Source: Halomarina salina (GTDB lineage: Archaea; Halobacteriota; Halobacteria; Halobacteriales; Haloarculaceae). From it: a DNA stretch of 64,000 nucleotides. This document shows, in pieces, positions 1 through 8,338 of this stretch (positions within the stretch are counted from its first letter, which is position 1; the number at the start of each line of letters is the position of its first letter). Below the pieces are notes generated by a model. That model was not told the origin of the DNA, searched no databases, and saw nothing but the letters and a program-made list of their open reading frames with translations. The position numbers were made by a program, and so were the translations under genes. The DNA is taken from assembly GCF_023074835.1 (NCBI RefSeq), contig NZ_JALLGW010000001.1, positions 1,302,001 through 1,366,000 on the forward strand, given 5' to 3'.

Positions 1-393
1 CTCGAACTCCTCCTCGAAGTACTGCGCGAGCGTCGGGTTCGCCATGAGACGCTCGTCGTCGGCACGTTCGGTGAACCACTTCTCTGCCATCCCCGTGTCG
101 GTGAAGCCGATGGTCCCCGAGAACTCCTCGCGCTCGGTGAACATCAGGTCGGAGACGGCCTCCCACGGGTGGGCGAGGTCGGTCGCCTCGGCGACGGCCG
201 TCTCGGAGGTCGAGAGCGGGCGTTCGATGCCGCCCGGTGCGGGGCGGCCGGTGGACTCGTCGGGCGTCGCGTCGGCGCTCCAGAAGGCGCGTCGATACGA
301 CGGCGGCAGGTCGCCCGGGTCGAGTTCGCGGTTCTCGCTGTAGACGTGCGCTGTCAACAGCAGTTCGACGACGTCGAGCGCCGGGGCGGTCAT
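1..393 (-). CDS. Unrecognised protein, N-terminal 131 residues (gene runs out of the window)
   Basis: Reads leftward from an ATG at 393 and is still open at base 1, so only the N-terminus is visible. The sequence is acidic and soluble-looking, with no signal peptide or membrane segment. It starts MTAPALDVVELLLTAH and contains the segments ELDPGDLPPSYRRAFWSAD and PWEAVSDLMFTEREEF. I do not recognise the family. It lies 95 bases downstream of the Agl23-like gene on the same strand, so the two could be co-transcribed, but nothing in the visible part suggests a shared job. Frame and codon use match the neighbouring genes, so I believe it is real. Confidence 0.6.
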   Translation of the reverse strand, partial: MTAPALDVVELLLTAHVYSENRELDPGDLPPSYRRAFWSADATPDESTGRPAPGGIERPLSTSETAVAEATDLAHPWEAVSDLMFTEREEFSGTIGFTDTGMAEKWFTERADDERLMANPTLAQYFEEEFE

Positions 394-488
394 TTCCCGG
401 AGAGTTACGTCTTGACCGCAATAAGACCGTCGGAGAGCGCCTGTCCTGCCGCCCGCACCGAACTCCTACACGTCGGCCGCAGCCGCCC

Positions 489-2456
489 TCAGCCGTACAC
501 CGGGTCGTCGAGCGACGGATGCCCCGACGACGCACTCAGCGACCCGTCCCCCGACGACGGGTCGAGTGCGTCGAAGACGCGCGACTCGACGTCGGCGTAC
601 TGCTGCCAGTCCTCCCGGACGAAGACGACGAACTCGCTGGAGTAGCCGTAGCGCTCGAACGTGTGCTTCTCGTAGCCGTCGAGGTACTGCTCGATGTCCG
701 AGGCGTTCCCGCCGTCGTTGCCCGACCGGTTGGCCAGCGTGATGACGACGGGCGGGAGCGCCGACGGGTCGGTACGGCCGACGTCGTTCGCGCGGTGGCG
801 ACTGGTGACGCTGACGCCCGGCGAGCCCCGCCCCTCGGCGTACTGCTGTTGCTCGATGTACCACGCCATCGGGAGGCGGTCGAACCACTTCCCCGTGTTC
901 CCCGGCTGGTTCGCCTGCGACTCCCGCGCCATGAAGAACTCCTTGCCGAAGTAGAGGACGTCCGTCCCCGCGTTCTCCCGAGTGATGGTCGCCACCTCGC
1001 CGTTCAGCAGCGTCTTCATGTCGCCCGTCGACGACTGGGCGTACTGGACGAGCTGGTTGTTCGTCGACTCGTGTTCGGGGACGTACACCTGCGTCCCGGT
1101 GGCGTAGCCGACCTGTGCGACGACGAGCAGGCAGACGATGGCGGCCAGGGCGACGCCCTCCCGGTCGTCGTCCGCGAACGCCTCCGCGCCCCAGCGAGCC
1201 ACCAGCGCGAGGCCGACGGCGGCGGGGATGGCGAGGGCGACGACGGCGTGGACGGCCGCCCAGGGTGCCTTGATGTCCGTGGCGATGGGGTAGCCGAGCA
1301 CCGAGAAGACGCCCCAGAACACCCCGAGCATGACGAGCGGCCGCGGGCCGCCCCCGCGGTACCGGTCGGCGAGGGTTCCGACCACCGCGAGCGCGGACAC
1401 CGCCAGCGCGCCCGCCTCCATCGTCTTCAGGTAGTGTTCGAGGTACGGCAGGAACGGGTGGTCGTGGCTCTTCCCCCACTGGTTGGCGAACGACTCCCAC
1501 GCGCCGAACGTCGCCTCGTCGAGGACGGCGACGAACGGGCCGGGGTCGCCGCCCACGAGCGACCCGAGCGACGAGTACAGGTCGAGGCCGCCGGCGCTGT
1601 ACGGCGGCCCGTACCCGCCGCCACGTGGCGCGTAGAAGAACACGATGACGACGAAGAACCAGAGGACGAGTCCGACTGCGACGACGAGTGCCCGGCCGCC
1701 CCACCGGTCGATTCCTCCGAATCGGTGCCGGATTCGCTCGTCGTCGTCTTCGCTGATTCCGGCCACGCCGCGGCCGAGTCGAGCGAGCGTCTCCCGCGCC
1801 CGGACGCCGCGAGCGCGGTCCCTGAGGAGCATCGCGTCGAGGAGGAGGACGCCTGCGGCGAGCCAGCAGACGGGGTAGAGCAGCGCGTTCTCCTTCGCGG
1901 TCAGCGCGAGCGCCATCGTCCCGACGGCGACGAACAGCCAGCGAACGCGGCGCGTGTCGTACGCGCGGACGAACCCGCCCAGCGCCACGAGCATGAACGC
2001 CGCGACGAGCACGTCGCTGCGCATGAACCGCGAGTAGTAGAGCAACAGCGGGTTGAACGCGAGCAGAGCGGCCAGCGCGACGATTTCGGAGTCGCGAAGG
2101 CGCGTCCTGAAGAGGAGCGCCGCGAGCGGCATCGTGGCCCCGACCAGCGCGACGACGAGGCGCGCCGAGAAGTCCGTCGGGCCGAGCAGCGTGAACAGCC
2201 AGCCGTCGACGATGGGGAGGAACGGCCCGTGGATGATGGCCCGGTACTCGAACGTCCCCGTCTCGGCGAACCGGAGCGTCCAGTACGCGACCCGCGCCTC
2301 GTCCTGGTGGGCGATGCGGTTCCCGAGCCAGACGAGGCGCGCGACCAGTCCCACGACCACGATGAGGCCGACGGCGAGGAGCGCCGCGTTCGCGGGCAGT
2401 CGGTCCGTGATGGCTCCGTAGCGGTTCTCCCGGGTCGTCGCGGTGTCCGTCGCCAT
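489..2456 (-). CDS. Flippase-associated membrane protein of the Agl23 / TIGR03663 family
   Basis: A 655-residue polytopic membrane protein. Hydrophobic segments begin near residue 27 (LLAVGLIVVVGLVARLVWL), and many more follow across the first 430 residues. A hydrophilic outward-facing C-terminal domain occupies roughly 480-655. The acidic motif NRIAHQDEARVAYW near residues 46-59 is where GT-C glycosyltransferases of the PMT/family-39 type carry their catalytic acidic residues. Known from the family: haloarchaeal Agl23-type proteins are associated with lipid-linked glycan handling in S-layer N-glycosylation. The exact reaction here is inference. No other agl genes are visible nearby. The start at 2456 gives a short cytoplasmic tail before the first helix, as expected. 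Confidence 0.8.
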   Translation of the reverse strand: MATDTATTRENRYGAITDRLPANAALLAVGLIVVVGLVARLVWLGNRIAHQDEARVAYWTLRFAETGTFEYRAIIHGPFLPIVDGWLFTLLGPTDFSARLVVALVGATMPLAALLFRTRLRDSEIVALAALLAFNPLLLYYSRFMRSDVLVAAFMLVALGGFVRAYDTRRVRWLFVAVGTMALALTAKENALLYPVCWLAAGVLLLDAMLLRDRARGVRARETLARLGRGVAGISEDDDERIRHRFGGIDRWGGRALVVAVGLVLWFFVVIVFFYAPRGGGYGPPYSAGGLDLYSSLGSLVGGDPGPFVAVLDEATFGAWESFANQWGKSHDHPFLPYLEHYLKTMEAGALAVSALAVVGTLADRYRGGGPRPLVMLGVFWGVFSVLGYPIATDIKAPWAAVHAVVALAIPAAVGLALVARWGAEAFADDDREGVALAAIVCLLVVAQVGYATGTQVYVPEHESTNNQLVQYAQSSTGDMKTLLNGEVATITRENAGTDVLYFGKEFFMARESQANQPGNTGKWFDRLPMAWYIEQQQYAEGRGSPGVSVTSRHRANDVGRTDPSALPPVVITLANRSGNDGGNASDIEQYLDGYEKHTFERYGYSSEFVVFVREDWQQYADVESRVFDALDPSSGDGSLSASSGHPSLDDPVYG

Positions 2457-2754
2457 CGTCAGGGGTCACCTCGTGGGAGGGCCGGGGCGACAGCGGAGGG
2501 GACGTCTATCATGCCAGACCGTTTCACTCACCTCGGCAAGAATCCTTCTACATACCGTGGGTGCTCGGTTCGGCCGTCGCTGCGCGGACGCGACTCGTCT
2601 GCGCCGCGCCGACTGCTCGCTAACCGACCGGGTACCGACCCGGTTGCTACGAAGAAAGCTATACGTGGCATCGGACCGATAGCTCCGCCATCGAGACTGT
2701 CGGATGCCCGTGACGGCGGTCCTCGTGAGCGACCGACCAGTCGACAGCCCCTCT

Positions 2755-2961
2755 ATGGCAGACAGAAACCGAGCGCTGCTCCTCTCGACCGTCAGCACCC
2801 TCGTCATGCTCCCCTGGTTGCTCGACGGCGTCGTCGACACCAGCGAGTTCGGACTGCTGGTCCCCGGCGTGCAACTCGTCGGCGGGCTGGTGATGGTCGC
2901 TATCTCGCTCTCCCTCTTCCGGGACGCCTTCGCGGACGACTCGTCGCGCTCCGAGCGCTGA
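2755..2961 (+). CDS. Small two-helix membrane protein
   Basis: A 68-residue protein with two hydrophobic stretches (ALLLSTVSTLVMLPWLL and LVPGVQLVGGLVMVAISLSL) and a short charged C-terminus. I chose the ATG at 2755 over the in-frame ATG at 2704, because the extra 17 residues (MPVTAVLVSDRPVDSPS) look non-coding and a TATA-like AGCTATACG lies near 2657-2667. It is divergent from the Agl23-like gene and precedes the thiolase by 74 bases. Function unknown. Confidence 0.55.
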   Translation: MADRNRALLLSTVSTLVMLPWLLDGVVDTSEFGLLVPGVQLVGGLVMVAISLSLFRDAFADDSSRSER

Positions 2962-3003
2962 GTCCCGAGTAAACTCCGGACGAAACAGCCGGAGTTCTGC
3001 CGC

Positions 3004-3011
3004 AATTTAAG
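3004..3011 (+). promoter_or_regulatory. TATA-like box of the thiolase gene
   Basis: AATTTAAG is centred about 28 bases before the thiolase ATG at 3036. In haloarchaea transcription starts about 26-28 bases after the TATA centre, so the mRNA should begin at or next to the start codon (leaderless). This supports the chosen start. Confidence 0.55.
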
Positions 3012-3035
3012 TGTGAGACTCGCCTGCATTCCGGT

Positions 3036-4169
3036 ATGGCCGACACGACACCCGTCGTCGTCAGAGCGTATCGAACTCCCTTCGGGAAGGAAGACGGCGC
3101 GTTCGCCGACGTGCGAAGCGAGGACCTGTCGATCCCGCTCATCGACGAGATTCTGGCCGACACCGGACTCTCCGGTGACGACGTCGACGACCTGATGTGG
3201 GGCTGTGCCCAGCAGCGAGAGGAGCAGGGCAACAACATGGCGCGCATCATCGCGCTCCTGTCGGACCTCGGCGAGTCGGTGCCGGGGACGACCATCAACC
3301 GCTGGTGCGCGTCGTCGGCGCAGGCCGTCGCCGGAGCGAGCGACGCGATTCGGGCGGGCCAGCGCGACGCCATCATCGCCGGCGGCGTCGAGAACATGTC
3401 GCGGGTCAAGATGGGCGCGAACACCCAGATGCACCCGCGGATGAACGAGGACTACAACCTCGCGGCGCTCCAGATGGGGATGACCGCCGAGGAGGTCGCC
3501 GAGCGCTACGACGTCTCCCGCGAGGACCAGGACGACTACGCGTTCCGGAGCCACCAGCGCGCCAGCGAGGCGACCACGTCCGGTCGCTTCGACGACGAGA
3601 TCGTCCCCGTCGAGACCGAGGAGGGCACCGTCTCCGAGGACGAGGGCATCCGTCACGACGTCTCCCGGGAGAAGATGGACGAACTGCCGACCATCTTCAA
3701 GTCCGACGGGAGCGTCACGCCCGGCAACGCCTCCCAGATCACGGACGGCGCGAGTGCCCTTCTCGTCACGAGCAAGGCGTTCGCCGAGGACCACGACCTG
3801 GAGGTGCTGGCCGAAATCGGTAACAACAGCGTCGCTGGCGTCGAGCCCGAGGTGATGGGCATCGGTCCCATCCCGGCCGTCGAGGACCTGCTGGAGCGCT
3901 CCGGCCGCGACATCGAGGACTACGACCTCGTCGAACTGAACGAGGCGTTCGCCAGCCAGTGTCTCTACTGCCAGCGCGAACTCGGCATCGACGACGAGAA
4001 GTACAACGTCAACGGCGGCGCTATCGCGCTGGGCCACCCGCTCGGCGCGACCGGTGCCCGCCTCCCGGTCACGCTCGTCCACGAGATGATCAAGCGCGAC
4101 GCCGAACGCGGCATCGCCACCGAGTGCGTCGGCTTCGGGCAGGGCATGGCCATCGAGTTCAGCCGGTAA
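3036..4169 (+). CDS. Thiolase (acetyl-CoA acetyltransferase / 3-ketoacyl-CoA thiolase family)
   Basis: A 377-residue thiolase, close to the normal length of about 390. The nucleophile is Cys91 in [13 protein letters not shown]. The C-terminal half keeps the ELNEAFASQ motif, the catalytic His in [17 protein letters not shown] and the acid/base Cys in [11 protein letters not shown]. The family catalyses reversible thiolytic cleavage of 3-ketoacyl-CoA or condensation of two acyl-CoAs. Sequence alone does not decide between beta-oxidation and acetoacetyl-CoA formation. It has its own promoter box at 3004-3011. It precedes the R2-like oxidase on the same strand, but with a 247-base gap, so co-transcription is uncertain. 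Confidence 0.92.
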   Translation: MADTTPVVVRAYRTPFGKEDGAFADVRSEDLSIPLIDEILADTGLSGDDVDDLMWGCAQQREEQGNNMARIIALLSDLGESVPGTTINRWCASSAQAVAGASDAIRAGQRDAIIAGGVENMSRVKMGANTQMHPRMNEDYNLAALQMGMTAEEVAERYDVSREDQDDYAFRSHQRASEATTSGRFDDEIVPVETEEGTVSEDEGIRHDVSREKMDELPTIFKSDGSVTPGNASQITDGASALLVTSKAFAEDHDLEVLAEIGNNSVAGVEPEVMGIGPIPAVEDLLERSGRDIEDYDLVELNEAFASQCLYCQRELGIDDEKYNVNGGAIALGHPLGATGARLPVTLVHEMIKRDAERGIATECVGFGQGMAIEFSR

Positions 4170-4416
4170 GGCCTCGCTCCGACGCCTGCGCTGTCGCTCG
4201 CGACGACGACCATCACCGCCCTTCTTCGAGCGAGACCGTCGAGCGCCACCGACTGCACCACCCGCCGTCGAGCGCCACCGACGACCGACACGATTTTGTC
4301 ACCACTGGTGGCTGAAACATCAATGCCCGACCGATTCACGTAAAAACGGCCTCGAATGCGCGGCGACCCACTCAATCACGGCCCCTGCGAGGTGTCGGGA
4401 TGGTGCGTGACCACAC

Positions 4417-5358
4417 ATGACGAAAGTAGAGGACGCCACGCGGAACCTCCGACTCGACCGGGACGCGAAGGCACAGCAGTTCTTCGAACACGGCGTCTAC
4501 AACCACTGGGACCCCTACCACGACATCGCCCAGGAGACCATCGAACGGGACCGTCAGACACTCGTCGACTACGACATCACCGAGGAGGAGTTCGAGGAAC
4601 TGATGCTCGCGCTGGCGCTGTTCGGGGCCGGTGAGGAGGCCGTCACCGAGGACGTCGCCCCGCTGCTGCTCGCCCTCGACGACGTCGACAAGCAGATGTT
4701 CGTCGCCTCGCAGATATACGACGAGGCGAAGCACACGCAGTTCTTCGACCGAATCTGGCGCGAGATTATCGTCCCCGCCGCGGAGGCCCACGGCTTCGAC
4801 GTGACATACCCGACGAACCAGCGCTTCTTCAACGACGAGTACGTCGAACTGTTCGACCGGACGGAGACGGCGATGGAGCGCCTCCTGACCGACGACACGC
4901 CCGAGAACCGCGTGAAGGCGTACTGTCACTACCACCTGGTCGTCGAGAGCGTCCTCGCCCAGACGGGCTACTACGGCCTCCAGTCGGCGCTGAGCGACCG
5001 CGGCGACGACATCGCTGTCGGGGACTTCCCGAACTCCGAGAGCGTCGTCACCGGTATCGGCTACATCCGCGCCGACGAGGGCCGTCACGTCGGGTTCGGG
5101 ATGCACGAGATTCGGACCCACGTCCACGACGACGGCGTGGACGAGCAGGTCGTCCACGACACGCTGATGGACCTGATGCCGCTCGTGGCGAACACGCTCA
5201 GTCGGTTCGGCGCGGCCGTCGACCCCGTCGCCCTCGTCGACTACTCGCGCACCAGGTTCACCCGTCGGATGGAGGTGCTCACGGACGCGGAGGCGGAGAT
5301 TCCCGACATCGAGACCCTCGTCGACCTCGACACCCAGGACTCCATGGCCGCCGACTGA
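4417..5358 (+). CDS. R2-like ligand-binding oxidase (R2lox)
   Basis: A 313-residue ferritin-like di-metal protein related to the ribonucleotide reductase small subunit but of the R2lox type. All six expected metal ligands are present: Glu73 (AGEEAVTEDV), Glu103 and His106 (YDEAKHTQFF), Glu177 (VVESVLAQTGYY), and Glu221 and His224 (ADEGRHVGFG). In characterised R2lox proteins a Val three residues after the first ligand and a Tyr five before the fourth form a Tyr-Val ether cross-link. Here these are Val76 and Tyr172. Known members bind Mn/Fe and a fatty-acid-like ligand. The cellular role is not established. No RNR large subunit lies next to it. The real RNR pair is at 33.8-37.4 kb. Confidence 0.85.
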   Translation: MTKVEDATRNLRLDRDAKAQQFFEHGVYNHWDPYHDIAQETIERDRQTLVDYDITEEEFEELMLALALFGAGEEAVTEDVAPLLLALDDVDKQMFVASQIYDEAKHTQFFDRIWREIIVPAAEAHGFDVTYPTNQRFFNDEYVELFDRTETAMERLLTDDTPENRVKAYCHYHLVVESVLAQTGYYGLQSALSDRGDDIAVGDFPNSESVVTGIGYIRADEGRHVGFGMHEIRTHVHDDGVDEQVVHDTLMDLMPLVANTLSRFGAAVDPVALVDYSRTRFTRRMEVLTDAEAEIPDIETLVDLDTQDSMAAD

Positions 5359-5501
5359 CCGCTCGACGGTCCTCCTTCGACCGACGCGCACCGCTCCGCT
5401 ACCGCTTCGGCACCGCTGCTCGCGTCGGCCCTCCCGTCCACTGGCGGAGTGGGGCGTGTCGGAACGAAACGCCGAACTACGTCGGCCGAGAGACGATAGC
5501 C

Positions 5502-6725
5502 GTGCAGCAGTCCCTCCTCGACCCGGCGCGACGACCCGTCTCGCGGCGCGCGTTGCTCGCCGGGACGGCCACGGTCGCGTCCAGCGCGCTCGCAGGCTGC
5601 GCCGCGCTCGGGAGCGACGACCCCGTCGAGACGTACCGGAGCAGCCCCGACTGGCGGTTCGCGCGCCACGACACGTACAACAGCGGACACGCTCCCGTCG
5701 AACTCGGCAGTCCCGACGAGCGCTGGCGACTCTCCCTCGACGGGGCCGTGCGGACGGTGACGCTGGTCGGCCCCGACGGGTTCGTCGGCACCTCGGCCAG
5801 TGCCGAAGACGGCCGTTCGTGGGTCGGGAACGTCGGCCTGGGCGACGGCACGCGCTCGTGGACTCGCCCCGCCGACGGGCGTCCGCTCGGCACCGCCTAC
5901 ACCCACGACACGCTGTACGTCGCCACGCGCTCGGACGCCGCCAGCGGCGTCGCCACGGCGTACGTCCCCGAGGACGGGGAACTCCGGTGGCACGAGGACC
6001 TCCGCGCGGCGAGCGGCGCGCCCGTGGTCGGCGGCGGACTCGCGTACTTCCCGACCGACACCGGCCTCCGCGCCTGGTCGTCCGGCGAGGGGACCGAGCG
6101 CTGGCGACTGGCGTCGTCGGCCGCGACGTTCGCCCCCGCACTCACCACGGACGGCCTGTTCGTCGCGGCCGCGGACGGCCCCCTCGGCGCGTTCGACGCC
6201 GACGTGGTCGACGAACTCCTCTCCGACGCGGACGCGCCCACCCGTCGGTGGCGCTCGGACGTCGCCGCCGTCACGCCACCGGTGACGACGGACGAACGGG
6301 TCCTCGTCGGCACCGCGGCCGACGAACTCCGGGGGTTCTCCCACGAGGGCGACCCGGTCTGGACCGAGTCGCTGCCCGGCCGCCCCGCGCCGCCCGTCGA
6401 CGCCGACGGGACTGCGGTCGTCGCCACCACGGCGTCCGACGGGGTGGCGATTCGAGCGCTCGACGTGGGTTCCGGCGACCGGCGGTGGGAGCGCTCGCTC
6501 GACGGGTCGCTCGCCGCTCCGCCCGTCGCCACCGACGACGCGGTGGTGCTCCCGGTGACCGGCGGCGAGAACGGCGAGCGACACTCGATTCGGGCGCTCG
6601 CGGTGACGGACGGGTCGTCGCTGTGGGAGCGCCCGCTTCCGTCCCCGGCGAGCGCCATCGCGGTCAGCGACGACGCACTGGTCGTCGGCACCGAGCGGCA
6701 CCTCCTCGCGTTCGGGTCGGAGTAG
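5502..6725 (+). CDS. Tat-exported lipoprotein with PQQ-like (BamB-type) beta-propeller
   Basis: A 407-residue protein beginning at a GTG. The N-terminus holds a twin-arginine signal (PVSRRALLAGTATVASSAL) ending in the lipobox LAGC, so it is predicted to be exported folded and anchored by lipid. The rest is built of repeated four-strand blades with W, G and D at regular spacing (for example ELRWHEDLRAASGAPVVGG and LFVAAADGPLGAFDADVV), typical of PQQ-type beta-propellers. These often act as scaffolds or binding platforms. No PQQ-dehydrogenase catalytic domain is attached. It is followed after 57 bases by the BtrH-like gene on the same strand. Ligand unknown. Confidence 0.8.
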   Translation: MQQSLLDPARRPVSRRALLAGTATVASSALAGCAALGSDDPVETYRSSPDWRFARHDTYNSGHAPVELGSPDERWRLSLDGAVRTVTLVGPDGFVGTSASAEDGRSWVGNVGLGDGTRSWTRPADGRPLGTAYTHDTLYVATRSDAASGVATAYVPEDGELRWHEDLRAASGAPVVGGGLAYFPTDTGLRAWSSGEGTERWRLASSAATFAPALTTDGLFVAAADGPLGAFDADVVDELLSDADAPTRRWRSDVAAVTPPVTTDERVLVGTAADELRGFSHEGDPVWTESLPGRPAPPVDADGTAVVATTASDGVAIRALDVGSGDRRWERSLDGSLAAPPVATDDAVVLPVTGGENGERHSIRALAVTDGSSLWERPLPSPASAIAVSDDALVVGTERHLLAFGSE

Positions 6726-6782
6726 ACGGACGACTGGAGGAAGGGACGGAACCGTTATCGGCCGCCCGCGACAGCCTCCGAT

Positions 6783-7781
6783 ATGAAACTCTCCGGCTAC
6801 GACCACGCCACCGGTCGGCACTGTGGCTCGACGTCGTTGGCGAACCTCGCGCGGTTCTACGACTGGGGGCTGGACGAGGAGACCTGCTTCGGCCTCGCCT
6901 CCGGTCTCGGCTTCACCTTCTTCGAACTCGACGACTCGCCGCACCGCGCGTTCATCGGCCGCCCGCTCTCGCTCGAACGGGCGTTCTTCCACACGCTCCA
7001 GATTCCTCACGAGGAACACGAGGGCGGCGACTGGGACGAGACGTGGGCGGACGTCCGCGCTCGCCTCGACGACGGCCACCCGGTGCTGCTGTTCGCGGAC
7101 ATCTACGACCTCGACTACTTCGACACCGACACCCACTTCGCACCTCACTCGCTGCTCGCGGTGGGCTACGACGACGAGGGCGTCTACCTCTCCGACAGCG
7201 AGTTCGAGGAGGTGCAGCACCTCCCGACTGACCGCCTCCGCGCTGCCATGTCCTCGCGGGCGTTCGTCCCCCTGAAGAACCGCTACCTCACGGTCACGGA
7301 CCCCGAACTCGGCACCGACCTCGACGTCGCTATCGAGGAAGCGACCGTCGAGATGGCCCGCTCGATGCTCCGCCCCGGCGGCGGTCGGTTCGACCCCGGT
7401 CCGGTCGGCGTCCACGGCCTCGCGGGCATCCAGCGCCTCGTCTCCGACATGGCGTCGTGGACGCAGCTCCCCGACCCGGCGTGGACGGTCCGCTTCGCCT
7501 ACCAGAACGTCGAACGGCGCGGGACGGGCGGCGGCGCGTTCCGCGGCCTCCAGCGCGACTTCTTCCGGACCGTCGACCACCCGTTCGGCGACGAGGTCAC
7601 CGAGGAGATGGCGGCTATCGCCGACGACTGGTCGGCCGTGGGCGCGACGCTGAAGGACGCCAGCGAGGCCGACGACGGCGGGGAACTGCGCGACGGCATC
7701 GACACGGCGGCGGGGGAGATTCGACAGCTCGCCGACCGCGAGGCGCGGCTCTACCAGTCGATCCTCGACGCGACGAACTGA
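6783..7781 (+). CDS. BtrH N-terminal / DUF4872 domain protein
   Basis: A 332-residue soluble protein. The N-terminal half resembles BtrH and the papain-like C39 fold: Cys14 in GRHCGSTSLANLARF, then a His in APHSLLAVGYDDEGVYLSD, a plausible Cys-His pair. The C-terminal half (about 170-330) is helical and acidic, as in DUF4872. In butirosin biosynthesis BtrH transfers an acyl group from a carrier protein to an aminoglycoside. No such pathway genes, carrier protein or ligase are visible here, so the substrate is unknown. A TATA-like GTTATCGG about 25-30 bases upstream supports the ATG at 6783. Confidence 0.75.
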   Translation: MKLSGYDHATGRHCGSTSLANLARFYDWGLDEETCFGLASGLGFTFFELDDSPHRAFIGRPLSLERAFFHTLQIPHEEHEGGDWDETWADVRARLDDGHPVLLFADIYDLDYFDTDTHFAPHSLLAVGYDDEGVYLSDSEFEEVQHLPTDRLRAAMSSRAFVPLKNRYLTVTDPELGTDLDVAIEEATVEMARSMLRPGGGRFDPGPVGVHGLAGIQRLVSDMASWTQLPDPAWTVRFAYQNVERRGTGGGAFRGLQRDFFRTVDHPFGDEVTEEMAAIADDWSAVGATLKDASEADDGGELRDGIDTAAGEIRQLADREARLYQSILDATN

Positions 7782-7818
7782 GCGCTCGACCGAGAGAGGC
7801 GCTGTTCTGTGGTACTCG

Positions 7819-8250
7819 CTACTCCCGTCCGCCGCCGGTCCAGGGGTTCTGTCCCGGCGCGCCGGCCGTCTTGTAGACGCCGCGAGCGGTCGCGACGGCC
7901 GTCCCCTCGCCGTCCTCGACGTCGACGGTGACGGTGGCGACGTTGTTCCCGTTGCGGGTCACCTCGGCCTCCGCGACCAACCGCTCGCCCGTCGCCGGCG
8001 CGAGGTAGTCGATGCGCATGTCGATGGTCGGCGTCACCGTCTCGTTGAGGTCGACGACCGCCGCACCCCCGATTGTGTCCGCGAGCGAGTAGGCGACCCC
8101 ACCGTGGGCGATCATGCTGCCCGGATTCGAGGAGTGCTCGTCGCGCAGGTCCACGTGGCCGACCGCGTGGCCGTCGCCCACCTCGTCGAGTTCGATGCCG
8201 AGGTGGTTGGCGAACGGAATCGAGTCGAAGAAGGCGTCGACGATGCTCAT
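7819..8250 (-). CDS. PaaI-family hotdog thioesterase
   Basis: A 143-residue single hotdog domain. The signature segment runs HSSNPGSMIAHGGVAYSLAD, matching the PaaI pattern of a substrate-binding loop followed by GG-x-x-x-S-L-A-D on the central helix. Family members hydrolyse acyl-CoA or aryl-CoA thioesters in the cytoplasm, usually as tetramers. The C-terminal 20 residues are Gly/Pro-rich and probably disordered. It sits 88 bases after the antiporter start region's 3' neighbour on the same strand. No functional link is obvious. Substrate unknown. Confidence 0.85.
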   Translation of the reverse strand: MSIVDAFFDSIPFANHLGIELDEVGDGHAVGHVDLRDEHSSNPGSMIAHGGVAYSLADTIGGAAVVDLNETVTPTIDMRIDYLAPATGERLVAEAEVTRNGNNVATVTVDVEDGEGTAVATARGVYKTAGAPGQNPWTGGGRE

Positions 8251-8338
8251 ACCCGGTGCTCGACCGGTGTGCGCAAGGGCGTGTCGGAACGCCGGAAAAC
8301 GATGGACGGGTTGTCCTCGGTCGGGGCGCTCGCCAGCC

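Noticed and set aside
237-2972. A 911-codon plus-strand open frame opposite the Agl23-like gene
   Set aside because: It is very Arg/Pro-rich, has no domain and is the antisense shadow of a clear membrane-protein gene. Long antisense frames are expected at this GC content.
4417-5358. Calling this gene the RNR small subunit
   Set aside because: Its motif pattern is that of R2lox (conserved Val76/Tyr172), and a separate NrdB lies beside NrdA at 36.4 kb.
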